Shown here piece after piece: positions 16,633 through 24,277 of a DNA stretch of 64,000 bases. The notes below the pieces were generated by a model that had not been told where the DNA came from, searched no databases, and saw only the letters and a program-made list of their open reading frames with translations. A program made the position numbers and the translations under genes. The stretch spans positions 1 to 64,000 of the forward strand of contig NZ_JARKPQ010000108.1 of assembly GCF_029975155.1 (NCBI RefSeq), in the 5' to 3' direction. This DNA comes from Propionicimonas sp. (GTDB lineage: Bacteria; Actinomycetota; Actinomycetes; Propionibacteriales; Propionibacteriaceae). Within the stretch, counting starts at the first letter, position 1. Each line of letters starts with the position of its first letter.

Positions 16633-18009
16633 ATGGACGCATTCCTGGCAGTCATCCAATACATCGTCAACCTCGGGCCCAGCGTCATGCTGCCCCTGAT
16701 CATCACCGTCATCGGTCTGGCACTGCGCCAGGGCATCGGCAAGTCCGTCCGTGCGGGCCTCACCATCGGCGTCGGCTTCGTCGGCCTCGGCCTGGTCGTC
16801 GGCCTGCTGACGGACGCGCTCGGCCCGGCAGCCCAGGCGATGGCGGAGCGGTTCGGCCTCGGCATGAACGTGATCGACCTCGGCTGGCCCGGCACCTCGC
16901 CGATGGCGTGGGCCTCGCCGATGGGCCTGGTCGCCATCCCGATCGCGATCCTCGTCAACGTCGTGATGCTGCTGCTCAAGGGCACCCACGTGTTGAACGT
17001 GGACATCTGGAACATCTGGCACATGGCCTTCACCGGCGCCATCGTCCAGGTCGCCACCGGCAGCTTCTGGTGGGGCATCGTGGGCGTGGTCGTGCACGCC
17101 GCCATCGCCTACAAGCTCGGCGACATGTTCGGCCAGGTCACCGACAACTTCTTCGGCCTGGAGGGCGTGGCGATCCCGCACGGGACGTCGGCGTACATGG
17201 GCGTGCTCGCGTCCCCCATCGACGACCTGTTCAACAAGATCCCCGGTGTCCGCAACATCACGCTGACCACCGAGAAGCTCGAGGAGAAGCTGGGCGCCGC
17301 CGGCGAGCCGCTGATCGTCGGCACCGTGCTGGGCATCGTGATCGGCCTGCTGGCCGGCAACCCGATCGGTGAGGCGCTGCAGCTCGGCGTCAAGATGGGC
17401 GCGGTCATGATCCTGATGCCGATGGTCGTCAAGCTGATCATGCAGGGCCTGCTGCCGATCGCGGAGGCCGCCCGGACGATCCTGCAGAAGCGGTTCAAGG
17501 ACGCCGACTACAAGATCGGCCTCGACCCGGCGCTGCTGCTGGGCCATCCGCAGGTGATCTCGGCCAGCCTGATCTTCGTGCCGCTGACCGTCCTGATCGC
17601 TGCGCTGATCCCGGGCAACCGGGTGCTGCCGTTCGGCGACCTGGCCACGATCGGCTTCTTCGTCGCGATCGCGGTGGGCGTGCACAAGGGCAACATCTTC
17701 CGGACGCTGTTCTCCGGCACCGCGATCATGGTGATGACGGTGTGGATCGCCAACCAGATGGTGGAACTGCAGACCGAGCTGGCCCGCAACACCAACCTGC
17801 TCGGCAACGCCACCCAGGTGTCGTCGCTCGACCAGTCCGGCAGCCCGATCACCTACCTGCTCGCCAAGGGCGCCTCCGGCCAGATCTCGATCGGCTGGTT
17901 CGTGATCCTCGCCCTGTACGGCGCATCGTTCGTGTACACCTACATCAAGTACCGGCGTCGCACCCTGTGGGTGGACGATCCCGAGCCGGCGCTGGCAGCG
18001 GAGCACTGA
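16633..18009 (+). CDS. gatC: PTS EIIC component, galactitol-type permease
   Basis: A 458-residue membrane permease with about 10-12 hydrophobic segments and the EIIC-GAT character (LGPSVMLPLIITVIGL at the start; GLEGVAIPHGTSAYMG; NVVMLLLKGTHVLNVDIWN). It translocates a hexitol and, with EIIB, phosphorylates it on entry; galactitol would yield galactitol-1-phosphate. GAAAGGA precedes the ATG by about 10 nt. Together with the two preceding genes it makes a complete enzyme II, while general HPr and EI must come from elsewhere in the genome. The exact polyol is uncertain, since related permeases take other hexitols or pentitols. Confidence 0.88.
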   Translation: MDAFLAVIQYIVNLGPSVMLPLIITVIGLALRQGIGKSVRAGLTIGVGFVGLGLVVGLLTDALGPAAQAMAERFGLGMNVIDLGWPGTSPMAWASPMGLVAIPIAILVNVVMLLLKGTHVLNVDIWNIWHMAFTGAIVQVATGSFWWGIVGVVVHAAIAYKLGDMFGQVTDNFFGLEGVAIPHGTSAYMGVLASPIDDLFNKIPGVRNITLTTEKLEEKLGAAGEPLIVGTVLGIVIGLLAGNPIGEALQLGVKMGAVMILMPMVVKLIMQGLLPIAEAARTILQKRFKDADYKIGLDPALLLGHPQVISASLIFVPLTVLIAALIPGNRVLPFGDLATIGFFVAIAVGVHKGNIFRTLFSGTAIMVMTVWIANQMVELQTELARNTNLLGNATQVSSLDQSGSPITYLLAKGASGQISIGWFVILALYGASFVYTYIKYRRRTLWVDDPEPALAAEH

Positions 18010-18011
18010 GG

Positions 18012-19082
18012 ATGAGCACTTCCATGGCAATCGAGACCATGAGGGCCGTGGCGGTCACCGGGAAGCAGCAGCTCTCGGTGACCACCACCGCGGTCCCCGA
18101 CTGCGGGCCGACGGACGCGCTGGTCAGGGTCGCGTACTGCGGCATCTGTGGCTCCGACGTGCCCCGCTACTTCGACGGTGCCGTCCATGCCTACCCACAG
18201 GTGCTCGGCCACGAGTTCTCCGGGATCGTGGAGGCGGTGGGGGAGCAGGTGACCTCCGTCCGTCCCGGCGACCGGGTGGCGGTGGCCCCGCTCGTGCCGT
18301 GCCACGTCTGCGACGAGTGCCGGGCGGGGCGTCCGTCCCTGTGCCCCGCGTACTCGTTCGTCGGGTCGCGGCAGCAGGGGGCGCTCGCCGAGTACGTGCG
18401 GGTGCCCGCGGTGAACGTGGTCCCGGTCGGCGACCTCCCTCTGAGGGTCGCCGCGCTCATCGAGCCGCTCACGGTGGCCATCCACGCGGTGGAGCGGGTC
18501 GCGTTCGTGCCGGGCACGGACGCCGCGGTGCTCGGCGGCGGGGTGATCGGCCTGATGACGGTGATCGCCCTGCGTGACCTCGGCGCCCGCAACATCACCG
18601 TGGTCGACCTCAACCCGTGGGTGCTGGACATGGCCCGGCGGTTCGGCGCCACTCATACCGTCGAGGTCGGCGTGGACGACGTGGCGGCCCACTTCACCGG
18701 GATCGGGAAGCCGGCGCTGACCGTCGAGACGGCCGCGGCCGCGGCCACCCGCAGGCTCGCGCTGGAGGTGGCGGCGAAGAACGGCGCGGTGGTCTTCGTG
18801 GGCACTCCGACGACCGACCTGGTCCTCGACCCGGAGACCTTCGAGCACATCCTGCGCAAGGAGCTCACCCTGCGCGGCTCCTGGATGTCGTACTCCGCGC
18901 CGTTCCCCGGCGCCGAGTGGACGAAGGCCGGGCAGCTGCTCGCGGGCGCGGCGTCCGATCCGGCCCAGTTCATCACCCACGAGTACCCCCTCGATCGCGT
19001 GGCCGACGGGTTCGCCGTGATGCGCTCCGGCGAACAGCGGCGACTGAAGGTGATGTTCCGGGTCGCGGGGGAGCCGACGTGA
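18012..19082 (+). CDS. Zinc-dependent polyol-phosphate dehydrogenase (galactitol-1-phosphate 5-dehydrogenase-like)
   Basis: A 356-residue medium-chain dehydrogenase. Catalytic zinc motifs are CGICGSD (~40) and GHEFSG (~64); the structural zinc site is CHVCDECRAGRPSLC (~96-110); the nucleotide-binding fold starts at VLGGGVIGLM (~173). It would oxidise the sugar-alcohol phosphate delivered by the PTS, galactitol-1-phosphate to tagatose-6-phosphate, using NAD(P)+. It begins 2 nt after the EIIC stop and its own stop overlaps the following kinase, so it lies in the heart of the operon. Assignment to the exact substrate depends on this context. Confidence 0.85.
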   Translation: MSTSMAIETMRAVAVTGKQQLSVTTTAVPDCGPTDALVRVAYCGICGSDVPRYFDGAVHAYPQVLGHEFSGIVEAVGEQVTSVRPGDRVAVAPLVPCHVCDECRAGRPSLCPAYSFVGSRQQGALAEYVRVPAVNVVPVGDLPLRVAALIEPLTVAIHAVERVAFVPGTDAAVLGGGVIGLMTVIALRDLGARNITVVDLNPWVLDMARRFGATHTVEVGVDDVAAHFTGIGKPALTVETAAAAATRRLALEVAAKNGAVVFVGTPTTDLVLDPETFEHILRKELTLRGSWMSYSAPFPGAEWTKAGQLLAGAASDPAQFITHEYPLDRVADGFAVMRSGEQRRLKVMFRVAGEPT

Positions 19083-20017
19083 CCGTCCACTGCGTCACGC
19101 CGAACCCGGCCGTCGATGTCACCTACCGGCTGGACGCGGTCGCCCTGCACGGGGTGAACCGGGTCGACAGGGTCACCCGCAGGCCGGGGGGCAAGGGCGT
19201 CAATGTCGCTCGCCTGCTGGCCGCTCGCGGGCTCGACGTGGCGACCTACGGCTTCCTCGGCGGCTCGACCGGCCGCCAGCTGCGGGAGCTGCTGAGCGAT
19301 CTGCAGCCGGCTGTCGAGCAACGCTGGACCGAGAGCGACGCGGAGACCAGGCTGACCATCGCCGTCGTCGACGACACGGACACCACCATGTTCAACGAAC
19401 CTGGACGGCCGGTGACGACCACGGACTGGGACCATCTGGTCACCGCGGTCGTCTCGCAGTGCCGCCCGGGTGACGTCGTCACGGTCTCGGGTTCTCTGCC
19501 CGCCGGCTCGGCCCCCCGGCAGCTGGCTCGGCTCGTGGCCGGTGCCAGGAGCCAGGGTGCGAGCGTGGTCGTGGACACCTCCGGGCCGGCGCTGCTCGCG
19601 TCCGCCGAAGCGGGCGCGCACGTGCTGAAGCCGAATCACCACGAGCTCGTCGAGGTCACCGGTGCCGACGACATCCGTGCCGGCATCTCGTCGCTGCTAC
19701 GGGCGGGCTGCCAGGCGGTCGTGGCGTCCCTGGGCGCCGACGGGCTGGTCCTCGGCACCGCGGACAGGCACCTGACGGCCGGTCTGGGCCGGGCGCTCAC
19801 GGGCAACCCGACGGGCGCGGGGGACGCACTGGTCGCCGCGCTGGCGGCCGGCCTGGCCGGCTCTGACGGTACCGCCGATCTGAGCGATCGGCTGGCTCGG
19901 GCGTTGCCCAGCGCGGTCGCATGGTCGGGTGCGGCCGTCCTCTCCCCGGTGGCCGGTGAGATCGACCACCAGGTCGCCGACCACCTCGTCCTCGACGTCA
20001 CCACCAAGGAACTGTGA
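19079..20017 (+). CDS. Hexose-phosphate kinase, 1-phosphofructokinase/tagatose-6-phosphate kinase family
   Basis: A 312-residue PfkB-superfamily kinase of the FruK/LacC branch: substrate motif TPNPAVDVTY at the N-terminus, GGKGVNVARLLA (~38-49), SGSLPAG (~140) and the ATP/anion-hole motif GNPTGAGDALVA with catalytic Asp (~242-253). In this operon the expected reaction is tagatose-6-phosphate to tagatose-1,6-bisphosphate. A fructose-1-phosphate specificity is the main alternative, but no fructose PTS is present. GTG 19079 overlaps the dehydrogenase stop (GTGA). Confidence 0.85.
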   Translation: MTVHCVTPNPAVDVTYRLDAVALHGVNRVDRVTRRPGGKGVNVARLLAARGLDVATYGFLGGSTGRQLRELLSDLQPAVEQRWTESDAETRLTIAVVDDTDTTMFNEPGRPVTTTDWDHLVTAVVSQCRPGDVVTVSGSLPAGSAPRQLARLVAGARSQGASVVVDTSGPALLASAEAGAHVLKPNHHELVEVTGADDIRAGISSLLRAGCQAVVASLGADGLVLGTADRHLTAGLGRALTGNPTGAGDALVAALAAGLAGSDGTADLSDRLARALPSAVAWSGAAVLSPVAGEIDHQVADHLVLDVTTKEL

Positions 20018-20871
20018 TGCTCGCTCCACTGAAAACCCTCGCCCACGAATGCCGCGCCCAGCACCGGGGCCTCGGTGCGTTCAACGTCATCCACCTCGAG
20101 AACGCGGAGGCGATCGTCCGCGCCGCGGAGCAGACCGAGCTGCCGGTGGTCCTGCAGATCTCGCAGAACGCCGTCGCGTTCCACCGGGGTCAGCTCGAGC
20201 CGCTTGCGCTGGCCACTCTCTGGATCGCGAGGCACAGCCCGGCCCGGGTCGGCGTCCACCTCGATCACGCCAAGGACCTCGATCTCATCCGCCGTGCGAT
20301 CGACCTCGGCTTCACCTCGGTCATGTACGACGGCTCCCACCTGCCGGACGACCAGAACCGGGCCACCACCGCCCAGGTCGCCCACTGGTGTCACGACGCC
20401 GGCATCACGATCGAGGCCGAACTCGGCGAGGTCGGCGGCAAGGACGGCGTCCACGCACCCGGCGTCCGCACCGATCCCGACGATGCCGCCCGCTTCGTCG
20501 CCGACACCGGCGTGGACCTCCTCGCGGTGGCGGTCGGCAGCTCCCACGCCATGACGACCCGCGACGCCACGCTCGACCTCGAGCTGATCAGCCGACTGGC
20601 CGGCGCCGTGCCGGTGCCGCTGGTGCTGCACGGATCCTCGGGGGTGAGCGACGAGGCCATGCTCGCCGCCATCCGGGCCGGAATGACCAAGATCAACGTG
20701 TCCACCCACCTCAACAAGGTCTACACCGACCAGGCCCGGGCCACCCTCGAGGCCCAGCCCAGGCTGGTCGACACCCGCAAGTGGACCGGGCCGGCGAACG
20801 AGGCGATGAGCAACGAGGTCGCCCGGCTGCTGACGCACTACCAGGGGCTTGTCGTGGGGGTCCCGGCATGA
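20017..20871 (+). CDS. Class II ketose-bisphosphate aldolase (tagatose/fructose-bisphosphate)
   Basis: A 284-residue class II aldolase of the GatY/KbaY/Fba group. Zinc ligands are visible in VHLDHAKD (~80-87), EAELGEVGG (~130) and VLHGSSG (~205); the DHAP-binding NVSTHLN follows. It cleaves the ketose bisphosphate into dihydroxyacetone phosphate and glyceraldehyde-3-phosphate. AAGGA stands 6 nt before ATG 20017, and the ATG overlaps the kinase TGA. No GatZ/KbaZ accessory subunit is encoded here. Its position after a LacC-like kinase suggests tagatose-1,6-bisphosphate as the natural substrate. Confidence 0.87.
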   Translation: MLAPLKTLAHECRAQHRGLGAFNVIHLENAEAIVRAAEQTELPVVLQISQNAVAFHRGQLEPLALATLWIARHSPARVGVHLDHAKDLDLIRRAIDLGFTSVMYDGSHLPDDQNRATTAQVAHWCHDAGITIEAELGEVGGKDGVHAPGVRTDPDDAARFVADTGVDLLAVAVGSSHAMTTRDATLDLELISRLAGAVPVPLVLHGSSGVSDEAMLAAIRAGMTKINVSTHLNKVYTDQARATLEAQPRLVDTRKWTGPANEAMSNEVARLLTHYQGLVVGVPA

Positions 20872-21812
20872 GCCTCGCTCCCCGGCTGGTGTGTGTCGGC
20901 GAGGTGCTCGTCGAGATGGTGGCCGAGGAGATCGGCCAGTCCGCCGCCGAGCCGGGGCACTGGATCGGGCCCTACCCGTCCGGCGCGCCGGCCATCCTCG
21001 CGGATCAGGCCGCCCTGTGCGGCGCCGACGTATCCATGATCGGCTGCGTCGGCGCCGATCCGTTCGGAGACGCATGCCTGGCCAGACTCGAGGGCGACGG
21101 CGTGGATGTCGGCCGGATCGCCCGCGATCGTGAGCTGCCCACCGGAGTGGCCTTCGTCCGCTACCACGAGGACGGCTCGCGATCGTTCATCTTCCACGTT
21201 GCCGATTCCGCCTCGGGGCAGGTGGATGCGGCCGGTCTGGCCGGTGCCCTGGAAGGCGCTGACTGCCTGCATCTGATGGGCAGCAGTGCCTTCAGTGATC
21301 GCTCGGTCGGGGCGATGCTGACCCTTGCCAGGGACGCCTCGGCGCGTGGGGTTCGGATCTCGTTCGACCCGAACATCCGACCGGAGATGCTGACCAGGGA
21401 GGCTCACCTGCAGGGGCTCAGGGAGATCCTGGGGCGAGCGTCCTATGTGCTGGCCAGTGAGGGAGAACTGCCCGCGCTGCTCGGCGACGGTTCCGACACG
21501 GACTGGGCGCGGGTCCTGCTCGGCCGAGGTGCCGAGATCGTCGTGATCAAGCGTGGCGAGAAGGGCTGCACGCTCCTCCAGCGCGGCGGGTCGGAGGAGG
21601 ACGTTCCCGGTACGCCGGTGGCGGAGGTCGATCCCACGGGCGCGGGCGACTGCTTCGGAGGCACCTTCCTGGCGGCGGTGCTGCAGGGGGTGCCGCCGGT
21701 GCAGGCGGCGCGCTACGCCAACGTGGCTGGAGCTCTTTCGGTCACCGAGCGCGGTCCGATGTCGGGCAACCGGCGACTCGACGAGATCATCGACCGTCTC
21801 GCCCAGGGTTGA
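20868..21812 (+). CDS. PfkB-family sugar kinase
   Basis: A 314-residue ribokinase-family enzyme: N-terminal CVGEVLVEM, sugar-binding PSGAPAILADQAALCGA (~39-55), and the C-terminal DPTGAGDCFGGTF (~258-270) with the catalytic Asp. It is distinct from the FruK/LacC-type kinase two genes earlier and resembles fructokinase/KdgK-like enzymes. As last gene of the operon (ATGA overlap with the aldolase) it could phosphorylate a non-phosphorylated keto sugar such as tagatose, giving a PTS-independent entry. The substrate is inferred. Confidence 0.83.
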   Translation: MSLAPRLVCVGEVLVEMVAEEIGQSAAEPGHWIGPYPSGAPAILADQAALCGADVSMIGCVGADPFGDACLARLEGDGVDVGRIARDRELPTGVAFVRYHEDGSRSFIFHVADSASGQVDAAGLAGALEGADCLHLMGSSAFSDRSVGAMLTLARDASARGVRISFDPNIRPEMLTREAHLQGLREILGRASYVLASEGELPALLGDGSDTDWARVLLGRGAEIVVIKRGEKGCTLLQRGGSEEDVPGTPVAEVDPTGAGDCFGGTFLAAVLQGVPPVQAARYANVAGALSVTERGPMSGNRRLDEIIDRLAQG

Positions 21813-21909
21813 CGCGGGGGCACAGGCCCAACTGCCGATCAGCTGACGGCAGATCCGCTGTGGGCAGCACGGCCTTTTCTGTGCGGGGTGCGGGCCGGAT
21901 GCTCGAGAC

Positions 21910-22527
21910 GTGAGCGATGACACCACCGGCCGGCCGCTGCATCTGGACCACCGGCTTTATGATCTGCTGTTCGAGCAGCGCGCCCTGCTTCTCGGTGAAC
22001 CGCTGGAGGACCACAACACCAATCGGCTCTGCACGGGGCTGCTGGTGCTGGCCGCCGCAGACCCGAAGGCCGAGATCCGGCTGCTGATCAACTCCCCGGG
22101 CGGTTCGGTGCCCGGCATGCTGGCGATCCGGGACTGCATGCGGACCATTCCGAACGACGTGGTCACGGTGAATCTGGGCATGGCCTACAGCGCGGGGCAG
22201 TTCCTGCTCTCGTCCGGGACTCGAGGCAAGCGCTACACCATGCCGCACGCCCGGGTGCTGCTGCACCAGGGGTCGGCGGGCATCGGCGGCAGTGCGCCGG
22301 ACATCGCGATCCAGGCCGACGACCTGCGGAACACGCGGGACATCGTCCTGGGATGCATCGCCGAGGACACCGGTCAACCGCTGGAGAGGGTGGAGGCGGA
22401 CTCGCGCCGCGACCGCTGGTACAGCGCGACCGAGGCGGTCGGGTACGGCTTCGTCGATCACGTCATCAGCTCGCTGGGGGAGATCCTGCCGAGCCGCAAC
22501 GCCATCGGACTGGGGGCGCCGGCATGA
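21910..22527 (+). CDS. clpP: ATP-dependent Clp protease proteolytic subunit, paralogue 1
   Basis: A 205-residue ClpP with the full triad: Ser94 in GMAYSAGQF, His119 in VLLHQG, and Asp in SRRDRWYSA near residue 168. NSPGGSVPG forms the oxyanion/substrate groove. It overlaps the second clpP by ATGA, so the two subunits are made together and probably form a mixed tetradecamer, as known for actinobacterial ClpP pairs. No clpX or tig flanks them, so this is likely the accessory pair (like streptomycete clpP3-clpP4) and not the housekeeping one. A ClgR/PopR-like regulator gene lies just downstream on the other strand. Confidence 0.88.
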   Translation: MSDDTTGRPLHLDHRLYDLLFEQRALLLGEPLEDHNTNRLCTGLLVLAAADPKAEIRLLINSPGGSVPGMLAIRDCMRTIPNDVVTVNLGMAYSAGQFLLSSGTRGKRYTMPHARVLLHQGSAGIGGSAPDIAIQADDLRNTRDIVLGCIAEDTGQPLERVEADSRRDRWYSATEAVGYGFVDHVISSLGEILPSRNAIGLGAPA

Positions 22528-23126
22528 GCAGCTACGCCATCCCCTATGTCACCACCCGCACCAACGCGGGCGAGCGGACGGTGGACGTCTACAGCCGACT
22601 GCTGGCCGACCGGATCGTCTACCTCGGGACGCCGATCGACGACGGCGTGGCCAACGCGGTGATCGCCCAGCTGCTGCACCTGGCCAACGAGAGTCCCGAC
22701 CCCCCGATCTCGCTCTACCTCAACTCGACCGGCGGCTCGATCCCGGCCACGCTGGCGATCTACGACGCGATGCAGTTCGTCCGGCCGCCGGTGGAGACGA
22801 CGTGCGTGGGGCAGGTCGTGGCGAGCGCGGCGTTGTTGCTCGCCGGCGGCGCGCCCGGTGCGAGGCAGATCCTGCCGCACGGCCGGGTGGTGATCCACGC
22901 TCCGGCAGCCGAGGGACGGGGAGCCATCCCCGACCTGATCCTCGAAGCGGACGAGGTCGCGCGGATCCGGGACCTGCAGGAGCACCTCCTCAGCCGCCAC
23001 ACCGGTCGCACACCCGCGCAGATCCGCGACGACACCGAGCGTGAGCTCATCCTTACCGCCGCGCGGGCCGTCGACTACGGCGTGGTGGACCGCGTCCTCG
23101 AGGTGGTCCCGCGATCCGTTCCCTGA
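22524..23126 (+). CDS. clpP: ATP-dependent Clp protease proteolytic subunit, paralogue 2
   Basis: A 200-residue ClpP homologue. Ser is present in QVVASAALLLA (~98) and His in VVIHAPAAEG (~123), but the third residue, normally Asp in TERDxxM, is Glu here (TERELILTA). Hydrolytic activity may be reduced or the subunit may serve mainly as an assembly partner of the first paralogue, with which it shares an ATGA overlap. The TGA stop at 23124-23126 is part of a dispersed repeat that begins at 23121, so the original C-terminus may have been trimmed. Confidence 0.86.
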   Translation: MSSYAIPYVTTRTNAGERTVDVYSRLLADRIVYLGTPIDDGVANAVIAQLLHLANESPDPPISLYLNSTGGSIPATLAIYDAMQFVRPPVETTCVGQVVASAALLLAGGAPGARQILPHGRVVIHAPAAEGRGAIPDLILEADEVARIRDLQEHLLSRHTGRTPAQIRDDTERELILTAARAVDYGVVDRVLEVVPRSVP

Positions 23127-23166
23127 GGAGGCTCGTGAGCGCAGCGAGCAAGCCGTCACGAAGGGC
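23121..23166. repeat. Dispersed repeat, CCTGAGGAG/CACGAAGGG family, copy 1
   Basis: The copy runs from CCCTGAGGAG to TCACGAAGGG with CTCGTGAGCGCAGCGAG between. The same ends recur at 29511, 33220, 35405, 47532 and 49182. It overlaps and terminates the second clpP gene. Confidence 0.75.
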
Positions 23167-23185
23167 CGAGGCCCCATGGCCAAAC

Positions 23186-23500
23186 TCAGGCGACCAGGCA
23201 GACCGGCCCGCTGAACTGCTGGCGCACCAGAAGCCGCCCGGACGCCCGGGTCGTCAGATCCGCGACCGTCAGCCGCAGCGCGCCGGCGACCGCGGCCAGC
23301 ACCTCGGAGGAGGGCTCCTTCAGGCCGCGCTCCAGTTCGGACAGGTACTGCGCGGAGACGCCGGCCCGTCCGGCCACGTCCACCAGTCGCTCACCACGCT
23401 CGGCCCGTTCCTGCCGGAGTTGCCCGCCGACGGCTTCGCGCCACAGCGGCTCACGGTCGGGGACCGCGGGCTCGCGGCGGAAAGGAAGGACCTCACCCAT
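23186..23500 (-). CDS. XRE-family regulator, PopR/ClgR-like
   Basis: A 104-residue protein with one helix-turn-helix (GQLRQERAERGERLVDVA, then SAQYLSELERGLKEPSSEV, residues ~27-65), which closely resembles ClgR/PopR activators of clp genes. It ends in CLVA; in streptomycetes PopR and ClgR are themselves degraded by ClpP through a small non-polar C-terminus, so a similar feedback is plausible. It converges on the clpP pair. No clear ClgR palindrome (GTTCGC-n5-GCGAAC) was found before clpP, so the regulatory link is inference from family and position. Confidence 0.75.
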   Translation of the reverse strand: MGEVLPFRREPAVPDREPLWREAVGGQLRQERAERGERLVDVAGRAGVSAQYLSELERGLKEPSSEVLAAVAGALRLTVADLTTRASGRLLVRQQFSGPVCLVA

Positions 23501-23551
23501 GCCAAGACTCTAGTCGGGCAGGCAACGAGCGGGGAGTGTGGGGGATCGGCC

Positions 23552-23941
23552 TCAGAGGGAGGACTCGAGATCCGTGTGGGTGAAGTCGTCGCCCACGAAG
23601 AGCACGGGCTCGCCCGTTGTCGCGGCGAGCGCGTAGGTGTAGGCGTCACCGAGATTCAGCCGCGCCGGATGGCCGCTGCCCCGTCCGAAGTCGCGCAGAG
23701 CCTGACCGGCGACTCTTGCCTGTTCCTCGGTGAACGGGACGATCTGGATCTCGGCTTCGATGAGTAGCCGCTCTAGCCGGCGGTGCTGCACGGCGGAGAG
23801 GCGGTTGGCCGCCACGGCATGAAGCTCCACGAGCGTCGCGGCTGACATCCGGGCCGGGCCTTCGGCGAGCAGACGCGCGATGTCTGCCGCCTCAGGTTCC
23901 GCGAGTAGCAGGGCAACGATCGCGGACGTGTCCACGATCAC
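23552..23941 (-). CDS. vapC: VapC-type PIN-domain ribonuclease toxin
   Basis: A 129-residue PIN domain. Acidic active-site residues are visible as Asp4 (MIVDTSAIVALLL), Glu in LVELHAVA (~39), and Asp in NLGDAYTYALA (~98) and VGDDFTHTDL (~117). Such toxins cleave tRNA or rRNA when released from their antitoxin. The GTG start overlaps the antitoxin stop (GTGA), the standard vapBC arrangement. All key residues appear intact, so it is probably active. Confidence 0.9.
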   Translation of the reverse strand: MIVDTSAIVALLLAEPEAADIARLLAEGPARMSAATLVELHAVAANRLSAVQHRRLERLLIEAEIQIVPFTEEQARVAGQALRDFGRGSGHPARLNLGDAYTYALAATTGEPVLFVGDDFTHTDLESSL

Positions 23942-24195
23942 CGGGGGAGTCCGTCGCTGTTGTAGAGGAGGCTGTCGGCGTCGCGCAAGGCGTCTCGTTC
24001 GGCGAGCGTGAGATCGATCTGGATTGCGTGGAGGACGATGTCCATTCGGGCCGCGCGGCGGGCGGCCGTCCCCTCGAGTTCGGCCAGGCGATGCTGCACC
24101 GCATCGTCGACCGCCCCGGTCTGGGACAGGCCGGTGAGTTCCGCCAGCCGGCGGACGCGGGCGTGGATCTGCTCGTTCTTGATGTTCAGGCTCAT
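23938..24195 (-). CDS. vapB: VapB-type antitoxin
   Basis: An 85-residue antitoxin. It begins MSLNIKNEQIHARVRRLAEL, the Rv0623/PSK-like VapB N-terminus that binds DNA as a dimer, and has a charged C-terminal part likely to wrap the toxin. It neutralises VapC and autoregulates the operon. The ATG at 24195 directly abuts an inverted repeat, suggesting a leaderless or very short-leader mRNA. Confidence 0.88.
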   Translation of the reverse strand: MSLNIKNEQIHARVRRLAELTGLSQTGAVDDAVQHRLAELEGTAARRAARMDIVLHAIQIDLTLAERDALRDADSLLYNSDGLPR

Positions 24196-24231
24196 GGTAG
24201 AAGTCTAGTCAATTGATCTACCTCTTCTACC
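24196..24231 (-). promoter_or_regulatory. Probable VapBC operator
   Basis: GGTAGAAG (24196-24203) and CTTCTACC (24224-24231) are perfect inverted arms immediately upstream of vapB. Inside them lies a second, smaller palindrome centred on TCAATTGA. The patch is AT-rich for this genome. VapBC complexes bind such nested sites next to their own start codon. Confidence 0.65.
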
Positions 24232-24277
24232 GTCAGGTGCCCGCAGGAGCCGGGGACCGATGACCTAGGGTTGACGA

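Noticed and set aside
21813..21909. ClgR box before the clpP pair
   Set aside because: No GTTCGC-n5-GCGAAC-like palindrome was found, so no operator is annotated.
23135..23767. A 210-codon plus-strand frame
   Set aside because: Antisense to both the PopR-like gene and vapC, which have clear domains.
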